Origin: Ignavibacteriaceae bacterium | GTDB lineage: Bacteria; Bacteroidota; Ignavibacteria; Ignavibacteriales; Ignavibacteriaceae | Reading direction: 5' to 3' | Assembly (NCBI GenBank): GCA_013388525.1 | Contig: JACAFA010000174.1 | Coordinates: 1-39,339, forward strand | Length of the DNA: 39,339 nt | In this document: positions 24,441 through 32,758 of the stretch, piece by piece | Numbering within the stretch: the first letter of the stretch is position 1 | How the letters are laid out: the number at the start of each line of letters is the position of its first letter | Notes under the pieces: generated by a model | What the model saw: the letters and a program-made list of their open reading frames with translations, nothing else | The model's database searches: none | Told to the model about the DNA's origin: nothing | Position numbers and translations under genes: made by a program

Positions 24441-26345
24441 TTGAAGAATTTAATTGTTATTATCATACTATTAACATTTATCTTTAACTCATCAATTTCA
24501 TTGGGGCAGGAAAAACTTTTCATCCCGAGAAATATCCAAGCTGCTTATGATAAAGGAACACGCTCTCCTGATGGCAAACCAGGAAAAGAATATTGGCAGA
24601 ACTCCGCCGATTATAAAATAGATGTTGAATTTAGTCCTGCCACTTATCAAATAATTGGAAGTGAAGAAGTAACATATTTTAATAACAGTCCAGATTCACT
24701 CAAGAGAATACTTTTAAGATTGTATCCAAATATTTTCAAAAAAGGAAGTGCAAGGGATTATTCAATAAATCCTGATGCTATTAATGAAGGTGTTTCGATT
24801 CAGAAAATAAGTATTAATGGTCTTTCTATAAATTTGGAAAACCAAAGCATTTTCAGAGTAACCAGTACTATTGCAATTTTATACCTGCCTGAACCAATTG
24901 CACCCAAATCTTCAATTGATCTTTCAATTGATTGGAGTTTTTATCTTCCAACGAAATCAACTCTAAGAGTGGGTGTTTATGATTCAACTTCAGTTTTTGT
25001 TGGTTACTGGTATCCGCAAATTTCAGTTTATGATGATATTGAAGGATGGGATTATACTAACTATGGCGGACAGGTAGAGTTTTATAATGACTTTTCCAAT
25101 TTCGAAGTAAGTATTACTGTACCGAATAATTTTGGCGTGTGGGCAACAGGTGAACTTCAAAATCCTGAGGAAGTTCTCAATGAAAATATTTACGGGAGAT
25201 ATTTAGCGGCAAAAGAATCAAACGATGTTGTTAGGATTATAACTGAAAGCGATATTAATCTATCCAGCATCTTCAAAAATGATAATGAAAAAAATACATG
25301 GATCTATAAAGCCGCAGAAGTTTCTGACTTTGCATTTGCTCTGAGTGACAGATATTTGTGGGATGGAGTGAGAGCTGTTATTGACAGCAGTAATAATCAA
25401 TCCGTTTTTGTTCATGCGGTTTATCCTGTCAGTTCACCTGACTTTCATGATGTGGCTCAGATTTGTAAAGAACTCATTAATTATTTTTCATTCACGATGC
25501 CCGGAATAAAATTTCCATTTCTTTCAATTGTGGCTTTTAATAATGGAAGAAAGGGAGGTGGCGGGATGGAATTTCCGATGATGATAAATGATGGTTCAAC
25601 GGATATTTGGGAAAATACAGTAGCTTTAACTGCGCACGAACTGGCACATCAATATTTTCCTTTTTACGTTGGTACTAATGAGAAGAAATATGCATTTATG
25701 GATGAAGGCTGGGCGGTGATGCTGATATTCAAGTATATGGAAAAGTTAACCGGAATTAATTCCCGCCTGATCAGCAACACTGGCAATTATGAATACCTTG
25801 CCGGAACAGAAGATGATTTTGCTATGATGATTCCTTCATTTTCTCTTCCAATTAGTTCATATCGTAATTCAGCTTATGACAAACCATCAATTGCTTATGA
25901 AATTTTACGGGATATGCTTGGCGACGATGTTTTTCTTAAAGCATCGCAGGAATACATTAATAGATGGAACGGAAAACATCCAACACCTTACGATTTCTTT
26001 TTTACATTTAATGATGTTACAGGAAAAAATCTAAACTGGTTCTGGAATCCATGGTTTTTTGAAAATGGTTATCCTGATCTTTCGATTGAGAAAGTTTCAG
26101 ATAAAGATGATAGAGTTGAAGTAGTAATAAGAAAGGTTGGAAATATTCCGACACCTGTTAAACTAAAAGTAATCTATGAAAATGAAACAAGCGAAGAGTG
26201 TTATTTTAGTGCGGATATCTGGATAGACAAGGAAGATATATTTTCCACGGAAATTAAATTAACCGATATACTTAAAGAGATACAACTTGGCGATCTCCGG
26301 ATTCCGGATTCGAATCGGGAAAATAACCTTTATTTAGTCCACTAA
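24441..26345 (+). CDS. Secreted M1 family zinc aminopeptidase
   Basis: This is a gluzincin metallopeptidase of 634 residues with an N-terminal signal (MKNLIVIIILLTFIFNSS, cleavage near SLG). Residues about 55-240 form the beta-sandwich N domain. The exopeptidase motif is GGGGMEFPM (372-380), equivalent to GAMEN. The zinc site is HELAH (399-403) and Glu422 in DEGWA, 18 residues on, as expected for M1. WFWNPWFF (about 535) and a C-terminal beta domain complete it. It should remove N-terminal residues from peptides outside the cytoplasm. There is no T9SS sorting domain. The start is TTG at 24441, 43 bases after ruvB; no ATG precedes the signal peptide. Confidence 0.92.
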   Translation: MKNLIVIIILLTFIFNSSISLGQEKLFIPRNIQAAYDKGTRSPDGKPGKEYWQNSADYKIDVEFSPATYQIIGSEEVTYFNNSPDSLKRILLRLYPNIFKKGSARDYSINPDAINEGVSIQKISINGLSINLENQSIFRVTSTIAILYLPEPIAPKSSIDLSIDWSFYLPTKSTLRVGVYDSTSVFVGYWYPQISVYDDIEGWDYTNYGGQVEFYNDFSNFEVSITVPNNFGVWATGELQNPEEVLNENIYGRYLAAKESNDVVRIITESDINLSSIFKNDNEKNTWIYKAAEVSDFAFALSDRYLWDGVRAVIDSSNNQSVFVHAVYPVSSPDFHDVAQICKELINYFSFTMPGIKFPFLSIVAFNNGRKGGGGMEFPMMINDGSTDIWENTVALTAHELAHQYFPFYVGTNEKKYAFMDEGWAVMLIFKYMEKLTGINSRLISNTGNYEYLAGTEDDFAMMIPSFSLPISSYRNSAYDKPSIAYEILRDMLGDDVFLKASQEYINRWNGKHPTPYDFFFTFNDVTGKNLNWFWNPWFFENGYPDLSIEKVSDKDDRVEVVIRKVGNIPTPVKLKVIYENETSEECYFSADIWIDKEDIFSTEIKLTDILKEIQLGDLRIPDSNRENNLYLVH

Positions 26346-26354
26346 TTTTATTTC

Positions 26355-26381
26355 AGGAAGTCTGAATTATTCTTCCTTTTT
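26355..26381. terminator. Terminator-like hairpin between convergent genes
   Basis: AGGAAG (26355-26360) pairs with CTTCCT (26372-26377) around an 11-base loop and is followed by TTTT. It serves the M1 peptidase gene and overlaps the last codons of the bTHX gene on the other strand. Confidence 0.5.
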
Positions 26382-26867
26382 CTTTTTAGGTCTTCCTCTT
26401 TTCTTGGGAGCTTCAGCTTCAGGTTTTGCTTCAGTTTCGTGTTCAACTTTTTCAGGTGCCTCAAAAACTGGTTCTTCTGTTTTCTGTGTCTCCGTTAGTG
26501 GTTGTGATACAACTTCAGAAACCGCTGCTTCTTTCATCTCAGGAACTTTTACTTCTTCTATCACAGGCACCGGTGTAACTTCCGGAACTTCTTTTACAGT
26601 GCTTTCAATTACTTCAACAGATTTTATTTCTTCTTTTATTTCAGAAACTTCAGGTGCTTTAATTGATATCTCTTGCACATTTTTATCAACGACGGTGGCT
26701 GGTTTTAAAGATTCTGATTCAGGTTTGGTTTGCTTCTTTTGTTCTGCAGGTTTTTGTTCAACTTTCTTTCGTGAGCTTAGTGTTCGCCCTTTTTTACGAG
26801 GTCTTGTCTTGCCAAAAGAATGTTTGAACCTTTTACCTTTTTTTGATTTTTTATCGCCTTTTCCCAT
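26367..26867 (-). CDS. bTHX-like ribosomal protein with long acidic tail and AT-hook-like C terminus
   Basis: The first ~28 residues (MGKGDKKSKKGKRFKHSFG then KTRPRKKGR) match bTHX, the tiny 30S protein found in Thermus and many Bacteroidota, normally only about 25-60 residues. It would sit in a pocket of 16S rRNA at the top of the 30S head. Here a 138-residue extension follows: a Lys/Gln/Ser linker (29-55), a low-complexity Glu/Val/Pro/Lys segment (56-148) and a C-terminal KKRGRPKKKKEE whose GRP core is an AT-hook-like DNA or RNA minor-groove binding motif. The start is well supported by GGAGAG seven bases upstream. The whole frame is one ORF, with no frameshift. Function of the tail is unknown; it should be disordered. 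Whether it is in the ribosome or bound to nucleic acid needs experiment. Confidence 0.8.
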   Translation of the reverse strand: MGKGDKKSKKGKRFKHSFGKTRPRKKGRTLSSRKKVEQKPAEQKKQTKPESESLKPATVVDKNVQEISIKAPEVSEIKEEIKSVEVIESTVKEVPEVTPVPVIEEVKVPEMKEAAVSEVVSQPLTETQKTEEPVFEAPEKVEHETEAKPEAEAPKKRGRPKKKKEE

Positions 26868-27050
26868 TAAATTCTCTCCATAATTTTATTCTTAAAAATT
26901 TACAATACAATAATACTTTTCAGAGCGCTAACTTTCAATTCTTACTTCTTTTGGAATGACTTTTTTCTTTCTTTGATCAGGGAGATATTAACAAAATTAC
27001 ATCATCAGGTTGTTAATAAAGCATAATTAATTGTGAATTACCAAATAAAT

Positions 27051-27698
27051 TCATTTTTTATTTTGAGGATAAAAAACTTTAAAACTTGTAATGACACTGA
27101 TAACATACGCAATTAAAAACAAAACCCAGTTAAAAGCAGTTGGACGGATTTGAGTTAAATCACCTGTGCCTGTGATTATAACTTTGATACTATCTTCCAT
27201 AAAAGTGAATAAAAGCATAATAACAGTTATTCCGAAAACTATCCACTCAATTGAATTAACTTTAAACTTGAAGTCGTTTATCAATAAATATCCAATAGAA
27301 ATTAATACTATTGAAATCAATAACGGTGCGATTACAGGTCCCCACCAGGGAAGTGGTATTAGAAAAAGTACGTCCCATTCTAAAATGGATTCGGGCCACT
27401 GAATGAATGTGTAAAGCCAGAGATAATAGAAAATATCCCAGATGCCAAATGATAAAAAGAAATAGCCAATTTTATGAGGCCATTTGCTTCCAGCAATTAA
27501 ACTGACTGTTGCAAGCATTATAATCGTTGCAGCTTCGCGTCCAATTTCGATGAAAGTATAAATATCGGTTTCGAAATTAATATCTCTTACAAGATCTTCA
27601 ATGCCATACATTGCACGCAGATAAACAACCACTGCTGATTCCAGATAAGCCATTGCAATTGCAAATAAGCTAACTAAAAATAGTTTTCTATTTGTCAT
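27051..27698 (-). CDS. Unknown multi-pass membrane protein
   Basis: I do not recognise the family. The 215 residues carry about six hydrophobic segments (near 5-25, 57-70, 78-97, 111-138, 150-166 and 188-207). Polar residues in or next to membrane segments include Glu20, Arg28 and the stretch IGREAA near 52-57. A conserved-looking FFLSFGIWDIFYYLW block holds several aromatics and an Asp. No enzyme motif is seen. It overlaps the end of the 80-residue gene upstream by 11 bases, and DinB is the first gene of the unit, so the three are probably co-expressed. Confidence 0.75.
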   Translation of the reverse strand: MTNRKLFLVSLFAIAMAYLESAVVVYLRAMYGIEDLVRDINFETDIYTFIEIGREAATIIMLATVSLIAGSKWPHKIGYFFLSFGIWDIFYYLWLYTFIQWPESILEWDVLFLIPLPWWGPVIAPLLISIVLISIGYLLINDFKFKVNSIEWIVFGITVIMLLFTFMEDSIKVIITGTGDLTQIRPTAFNWVLFLIAYVISVITSFKVFYPQNKK

Positions 27699-27930
27699 AT
27701 TTCTTTAGTCGTAAAATTTTTTTGTAAGCTAAAATCGTTATTACACTTAAAACATTGAAAAGAATTGTTACCAACCCAAATATTTCCACATCAGCGAACA
27801 GCAAACCAGCACCGTGACTATATCTTTCTATTAATAATGATAAAGCTAAATACACTGAAATTACAGCAATCAAAACAAATGTAATCACGAGGAAAATAAA
27901 TAGGAGTGAGAGCAGTGATTTTGCTTTCAT
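27688..27930 (-). CDS. Small two-helix membrane protein of unknown function
   Basis: The 80-residue product has two predicted membrane helices (about 7-33 and 48-68), a basic C terminus (KKILRLKKYDK) and a short loop containing ERYSHGAG. No family is recognised. It starts two bases after the stop of the DinB gene (27933) and its end overlaps the next membrane protein gene by 11 bases, so coupling and a shared role with the 215-residue protein are likely. Confidence 0.7.
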   Translation of the reverse strand: MKAKSLLSLLFIFLVITFVLIAVISVYLALSLLIERYSHGAGLLFADVEIFGLVTILFNVLSVITILAYKKILRLKKYDK

Positions 27931-27932
27931 AA

Positions 27933-28424
27933 TTATTTTATCTTGTGAAGTTGATATAAATTAATAAATTTTTCTATCTGTCTTCTGTGCCGTAAAATGT
28001 GAACGATAGCATGTTCCAGTATCTGCTCAATGTCATATGTAGGTCCGTGCCGAGAAATTATTTTTACTTTCATAATATCATCATCCGAGAGTTCCCATTT
28101 ATCCTGAAGTGTTTCAATTGTGTAAACGATCATTTTGTCAAGCTCAGCAGAAAAATCATTTTGCGGAATAAGTCTTCTTTCAGGAGAGTTTTTTGGAATA
28201 GAATACCAGTCTCTTATGTAATTCGCATATCCATAACCTGAATTGATAACGTGCGAAAAAATAGTTTGAACCGAACGGCAGTCATCATCTTTAGTTTCAG
28301 CATCAACGATTTTTACAAAATCTGATTCAGAAACGTTCAAAACCAGATTTTTAAGCTTAGCTGCAGCACGTTCGTATTCGTCCATAAGTGCGCCTATTGA
28401 ACCTTTGCGGAAATTTGTTTTCAT
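27933..28424 (-). CDS. DinB superfamily protein
   Basis: A four-helix-bundle protein of 163 residues. The metal-site histidines typical of DinB/YfiT folds are visible: His58 in TIFSHVINSG, and His138 and His142 in EHAIVHILRHRRQIEKF. Known members are metal-dependent thiol transferases or enzymes of bacillithiol and mycothiol metabolism; many have no known function. No signal peptide is seen. It is the first gene of a three-gene unit with two unknown membrane proteins and is divergent from the large sensor kinase, 80 bases away. Confidence 0.85.
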   Translation of the reverse strand: MKTNFRKGSIGALMDEYERAAAKLKNLVLNVSESDFVKIVDAETKDDDCRSVQTIFSHVINSGYGYANYIRDWYSIPKNSPERRLIPQNDFSAELDKMIVYTIETLQDKWELSDDDIMKVKIISRHGPTYDIEQILEHAIVHILRHRRQIEKFINLYQLHKIK

Positions 28425-28504
28425 TTCATATGGAAGTTATTGACCAAATTGAAGAAAAAAAATTACATATTCTTTTCTTGTAATGATTTCTTAACTTAAA
28501 GAGT

Positions 28505-31500
28505 ATGAAATTCTATCGCTTTATCTTATTTGCTTTGATTGCGAGTAATCTTTTATTCGTTCAGGAGCACTTTGCTCAGATTAATGAAATTACTGGATTA
28601 CCCGTAATAAGAAATTATTTGCCGTCCGAGCATGGCGGAACTCCGCAAAACTGGGCAATTGTGCAGGATAAAAGAGGAATTATGTACTTTGCTAACACAG
28701 GAGGTTTGCTCGAATATGATGGTTCTACCTGGCGATTAATTGAAATTGAAAACGAAGTCGCAAGGACTGTAGCAATAGATCAAAGAGGAACTATTTTCGT
28801 TGGTGGTGTTGATCAATTTGGGTTACTTGAATCAGATCCTTCCGGCACTTTAAGATATCGTTCCCTCATAAATTTTATTCCTGCTGAAGAAAGAAAATTC
28901 GGTGACATCTGGTCTATCTGGTCATCTGCTTCCGGAATTTACTTTCAGAGTGCTTCTCACATTTTCTTTTTTAAAAATAATATCATTTATTCAACTGCTA
29001 ATCATTCCGGCGATGTACAAATCTGGAAATCAAAGTCAGTATTCAGTCCGGCATTTCTTGTTGATGATAAATACTTTGTTTCCCAGGCGGGAATGGGTTT
29101 ATGTACAATCCTTGATGATTCAATAAGTTTAGTCGAAAACGGAGAGCGTTTTAAGGATTTAACTATCTATTCAATGCTGCCGAGAAAGAATGAAATAACC
29201 GGAAATCAACAATTACTAATAGGCGCTGAAAACGGTTTTTACCTTTATGATAGTTCTTCTCTCTCAAAGTTTAAAACTGAAGCAGATAATTATATAATTA
29301 AAAATCAGCTCTATTTCAGAGGTGCGATACTAAGTGATAATACTTACGCTTTTGGAACTCAGAATGGTGGTCTTATTATTCTTGATTCTTCCGGAAAACT
29401 TCTCAAAATAATTAATAGAGCAACCGGTATTAATGATAATACTGTTTGGTTCGTTTATCCGGGTTTTGCCGGTGAGTTGTGGCTGGGACTTAATAACGGA
29501 ATTGCAAAACTTAATTATCCAACTGCACTAACATTATATGATTCGCGTTTCGGATTAGACGGAACTCTTTTTTCAGTTAATGAGCACCGCAATAAATTAT
29601 TTGTAACTTCAGCAAACGGAGTTTACTATGCGACAAATACTCAGGAAATAAATTACAAGTCAACATTTAAAAAAATTGAGGATGTAAGTTCTGAATCTTG
29701 GGAAATAATTGATCTTGGAGAATATCAACTTGTTGCAACTACTAATGGTATTTATAAGTTAAAAGATGTTAGTGCTGAGCGAATAGAAACTTCCTGGCGC
29801 TTTGCTTATTCATTTTGCAGATCACGGTTAAATGAAAATCTTATTTATGTTGGTTTGCACGATGGGCTTGCAACTTTACAATTCATCGATGGTAAATGGA
29901 CTGACGGCGGAAAGATTCCCGGCGTTTCAGAAATTATTTTTCATATAGTTGAAGAAACTGACGGAACAATTTGGCTTTCTACATTCAATAAAGGGATTAT
30001 AAAAGTTCTACCTCATAAAAACGGGAGAAATTCATCTTATAGTATTACCAGATATGGAAAGGAAAACGGAATTTCTGAAAAAGGAATAGTTCCAATCCTG
30101 CTTGGTGACCGGATTATTTTTGGAAATAGTAATGGTTTTACGCTTTATGATAAGAATAATGATTCATTTAGTTATAGTAGTATTTTCGGAGATCATTATA
30201 CAAACGGCTACAAAGTTGAAGACGTTAAAGTTGATATTGATGGTAATCTCTGGGTGATGGGTGGAAGAAACAGAAGTTTTGAAATTTCAAGAATTATTTT
30301 TTCTGAAAGTAAGAATCCAAAACTGGAAACTTTTCCGATCTTAAATACAATACTTGAGAACGATTTTTATTTTGTTCCTTACCGGATCTATCCCGATAAA
30401 TTCTCTGCAAACATTTTATGGATTACTGCAAATGATAAACTTTACAGGTTCAATGTTGAATCCTTTGTCCAATCGACCAGGATTACTAATTATCGTGCTT
30501 TGATCCGGGAAGTAAAAATCGGGAATGATTCAACTATTTATTTTGGAGGATTTGAAGACAGTTCAAACTCCGTACAGAATGAGTGGGAATTAGCATCCGG
30601 TGTTGGCTCAATCCAATTTACTTATTCAGTTTCTTCATATATAAATGAATCAACAAATCGTTTTCAATATTATCTGGAAGGATTTGAAGAAGGTTGGTCA
30701 GAATGGAGTAAAGAATATCGGAAGGAATATACAAATCTGCCGCCAGGTAATTTTATTTTCCATGTAAGAGCATTTAACGCTTTAGGTGAAAACAGCCAGG
30801 AAGCTGCTTTTAGTTTTTATATACCAACACCATGGTATAAGTCCAACTGGGCAATTTTCTTGTATGTGGTTCTTGCACTTTCTGCCATCTGGCTATTTGT
30901 AAATTACAGATTGAAATTTCTTGAAAACAAAACAATTAAACTTGAAGCTGTTGTAAATGAGAGAACCCGCCTTGTACGTGAACAAAAAGAAACTCTGGAA
31001 GAACAGGCAAAGAAATTAGTTGAACTTGATCGGCTCAAATCTAATTTCTTTACTAATATTTCTCACGAGTTCAGAACTCCGCTTACTTTAATCATGGGGC
31101 AGATTGAAAATATTTTCGACTCGATATCAGATGAAAAAATTAAGACTAAGCTGAAACTTGCACTTTCAAATTCAAAAAGACTTCACGCACTAATCAATCA
31201 ATTGCTTGAATTATCACGGCTGGAAGCAGGCGAAATAAAATTAAAAGTCGTTAAAGCTGATCTAAATAAATTCCTGCAAAAAGTAATTTCTGCTTTTGAA
31301 TCTTTTGCTGATAGAAGAAATGTTAAGCTGGAATTTTCGACAAGTAATCCGGAGCTTGAACTTTATTATGATCCTGAAAAAATGGAAGAAGTTTTTAACA
31401 ACCTTATATCTAATGCAATAAAATTTACACCTGATGGCGGAGTTATATCATTGACAGTTGAAGATCAGGCTGAAAATAATCTCATCAAAATAATAGTTAA

Positions 31501-32605
31501 AGATAGCGGAATAGGAATAAGCGAAACTGCACTGCCGCATATATTTGACAGATTTTACCAGGTTGATGGAACTCAAACCAGACAGTATGAAGGAACAGGA
31601 ATCGGATTAGCAATTGTTAAAGAGCTTGTTGAATTACACCAGGGTAAAATTGAGGTTAAAAGTCAGCAGAACAAAGGTACTGAATTCATCATCAGTTTCA
31701 ACAAAGGAGCAGAGCAGCTAAAGAATAAGCCATTTGTCGATTTTGTTGATGAAACAGAATCTGTTGTAATGACATCAGGTTTCGAAAAATCTTCTAACAT
31801 CCGGGAAAGTGAATCAGAAATAAATTTAACCGGTAAAGAAATCGGCGGAAGGAATATTATACTTGTAGTTGAAGATAACAGTGAAATGCGAACGTATATT
31901 AAAGAAAATTTAATGACTGAATATGATGTACTTGAATGTAAAAACGGAGAAGAAGGTGTTCGTAAGGCTTTTGAAATTATTCCTGATTTAATTATAACTG
32001 ATGTAATGATGCCTGTGATGAACGGATACGATTTGAGTAAAAAATTAAAAAACGATAAAAGAACTAGTCACATCCCGATTATAATGTTAACAGCTAAAGC
32101 TGATGAGCAGAGTAAACTTGAAGGTCTTGACATTGGAGTGGATGATTATCTCACAAAACCATTCAGTAAAAAAGAACTGATTGTAAGAGTCGGAAACCTT
32201 ATCAAACTTAGAACTTTATTGAAAGAACGTTACAAAGAAGTAAGTGCTATCAGCATTGATAAAATAGAAGCTAAACCAATCGATCAGGAATTTTTAGCTA
32301 AAGTTTTTAGTTGTATAAAAGCGCATCTGGAAAATCCTCAGTTCGGGGTAACGTTTTTAGCAAGTGAAGTTGGTATGAGCGTATCTCAACTGAATAGAAA
32401 ATTAAATGCTTTGATCAACCAGTCAGCGGGAAAATTAATCAGGGCTACAAAGCTTGACTATGCATCACAACTTCTGAAGAGCAAAGCAGGAAATATTTCT
32501 GAAATAGCTTTTCGGATTGGTTTTAGTGATGTGCCGGGTTTTTCTCATAGCTTTAAAGAAAAATTCGGCTGCACGCCAAGTGAATATTTAAAAACTCTTC
32601 AATAG
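28505..32605 (+). CDS. Hybrid two-component system protein: sensor kinase, receiver and AraC output in one chain
   Basis: This 1366-residue hybrid two-component regulator resembles those that control polysaccharide use in Bacteroidota. After a signal (1-24) lies an extracytoplasmic beta-propeller (about 40-690, repeated W/G-rich segments such as GTIFVGGVDQFG, GLNNGIAKLNY and GTIWLSTFNKGIIKV), then a Y_Y_Y domain (about 698-770, YLEGFEEGWSEWS, YTNLPPGNFIFHVRA). A membrane helix (about 780-800) leads to the HisKA helix with phospho-acceptor His854 (SHEFRTPLT), the HATPase domain (NLISNAIKFTP, DSGIGIS, GTGIGLAIVK), a receiver with Asp1166 (IITDVMMPVMNG, LTKPFSK), and an AraC helix-turn-helix (about 1263-1366: FLASEVGMSVSQLNRKL, ISEIAFRIGFSDVPGFSHSFK). 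No carbohydrate-utilisation locus is seen beside it; the ligand is unknown. Confidence 0.95.
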   Translation: MKFYRFILFALIASNLLFVQEHFAQINEITGLPVIRNYLPSEHGGTPQNWAIVQDKRGIMYFANTGGLLEYDGSTWRLIEIENEVARTVAIDQRGTIFVGGVDQFGLLESDPSGTLRYRSLINFIPAEERKFGDIWSIWSSASGIYFQSASHIFFFKNNIIYSTANHSGDVQIWKSKSVFSPAFLVDDKYFVSQAGMGLCTILDDSISLVENGERFKDLTIYSMLPRKNEITGNQQLLIGAENGFYLYDSSSLSKFKTEADNYIIKNQLYFRGAILSDNTYAFGTQNGGLIILDSSGKLLKIINRATGINDNTVWFVYPGFAGELWLGLNNGIAKLNYPTALTLYDSRFGLDGTLFSVNEHRNKLFVTSANGVYYATNTQEINYKSTFKKIEDVSSESWEIIDLGEYQLVATTNGIYKLKDVSAERIETSWRFAYSFCRSRLNENLIYVGLHDGLATLQFIDGKWTDGGKIPGVSEIIFHIVEETDGTIWLSTFNKGIIKVLPHKNGRNSSYSITRYGKENGISEKGIVPILLGDRIIFGNSNGFTLYDKNNDSFSYSSIFGDHYTNGYKVEDVKVDIDGNLWVMGGRNRSFEISRIIFSESKNPKLETFPILNTILENDFYFVPYRIYPDKFSANILWITANDKLYRFNVESFVQSTRITNYRALIREVKIGNDSTIYFGGFEDSSNSVQNEWELASGVGSIQFTYSVSSYINESTNRFQYYLEGFEEGWSEWSKEYRKEYTNLPPGNFIFHVRAFNALGENSQEAAFSFYIPTPWYKSNWAIFLYVVLALSAIWLFVNYRLKFLENKTIKLEAVVNERTRLVREQKETLEEQAKKLVELDRLKSNFFTNISHEFRTPLTLIMGQIENIFDSISDEKIKTKLKLALSNSKRLHALINQLLELSRLEAGEIKLKVVKADLNKFLQKVISAFESFADRRNVKLEFSTSNPELELYYDPEKMEEVFNNLISNAIKFTPDGGVISLTVEDQAENNLIKIIVKDSGIGISETALPHIFDRFYQVDGTQTRQYEGTGIGLAIVKELVELHQGKIEVKSQQNKGTEFIISFNKGAEQLKNKPFVDFVDETESVVMTSGFEKSSNIRESESEINLTGKEIGGRNIILVVEDNSEMRTYIKENLMTEYDVLECKNGEEGVRKAFEIIPDLIITDVMMPVMNGYDLSKKLKNDKRTSHIPIIMLTAKADEQSKLEGLDIGVDDYLTKPFSKKELIVRVGNLIKLRTLLKERYKEVSAISIDKIEAKPIDQEFLAKVFSCIKAHLENPQFGVTFLASEVGMSVSQLNRKLNALINQSAGKLIRATKLDYASQLLKSKAGNISEIAFRIGFSDVPGFSHSFKEKFGCTPSEYLKTLQ

Positions 32606-32631
32606 GCACAAAGTCCTATCTAAATTCTTCA

Positions 32632-32651
32632 ATTTTCAATGGATTGAAAAT
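32632..32651. repeat. 20-base perfect inverted repeat
   Basis: ATTTTCAATGGATTGAAAAT: 9-base arms around GG, 27 bases after the kinase stop and about 107 before the next start. It may be an operator or a weak 3' hairpin; it has no T-tract. Confidence 0.4.
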
Positions 32652-32758
32652 CTCTGCTCAAAATTCACAATCATTTGCTTTAAAATCGTAACACATTCGC
32701 TTACCTGATTAGATAGATTTGCATTGGTAAAAATCAAATTAAGTTTAAGGAGTTTGCA

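Noticed and set aside
26300..26330. tRNA-like GGATTCGAATCGG near the end of the M1 peptidase gene
   Set aside because: It lies inside the coding frame and no matching acceptor or anticodon stem is present.
26404..26883. 159-residue Ser/Thr-rich frame on the plus strand
   Set aside because: It is antisense to the bTHX gene, has biased composition from the Glu/Lys-rich opposite strand, and lacks a ribosome site.
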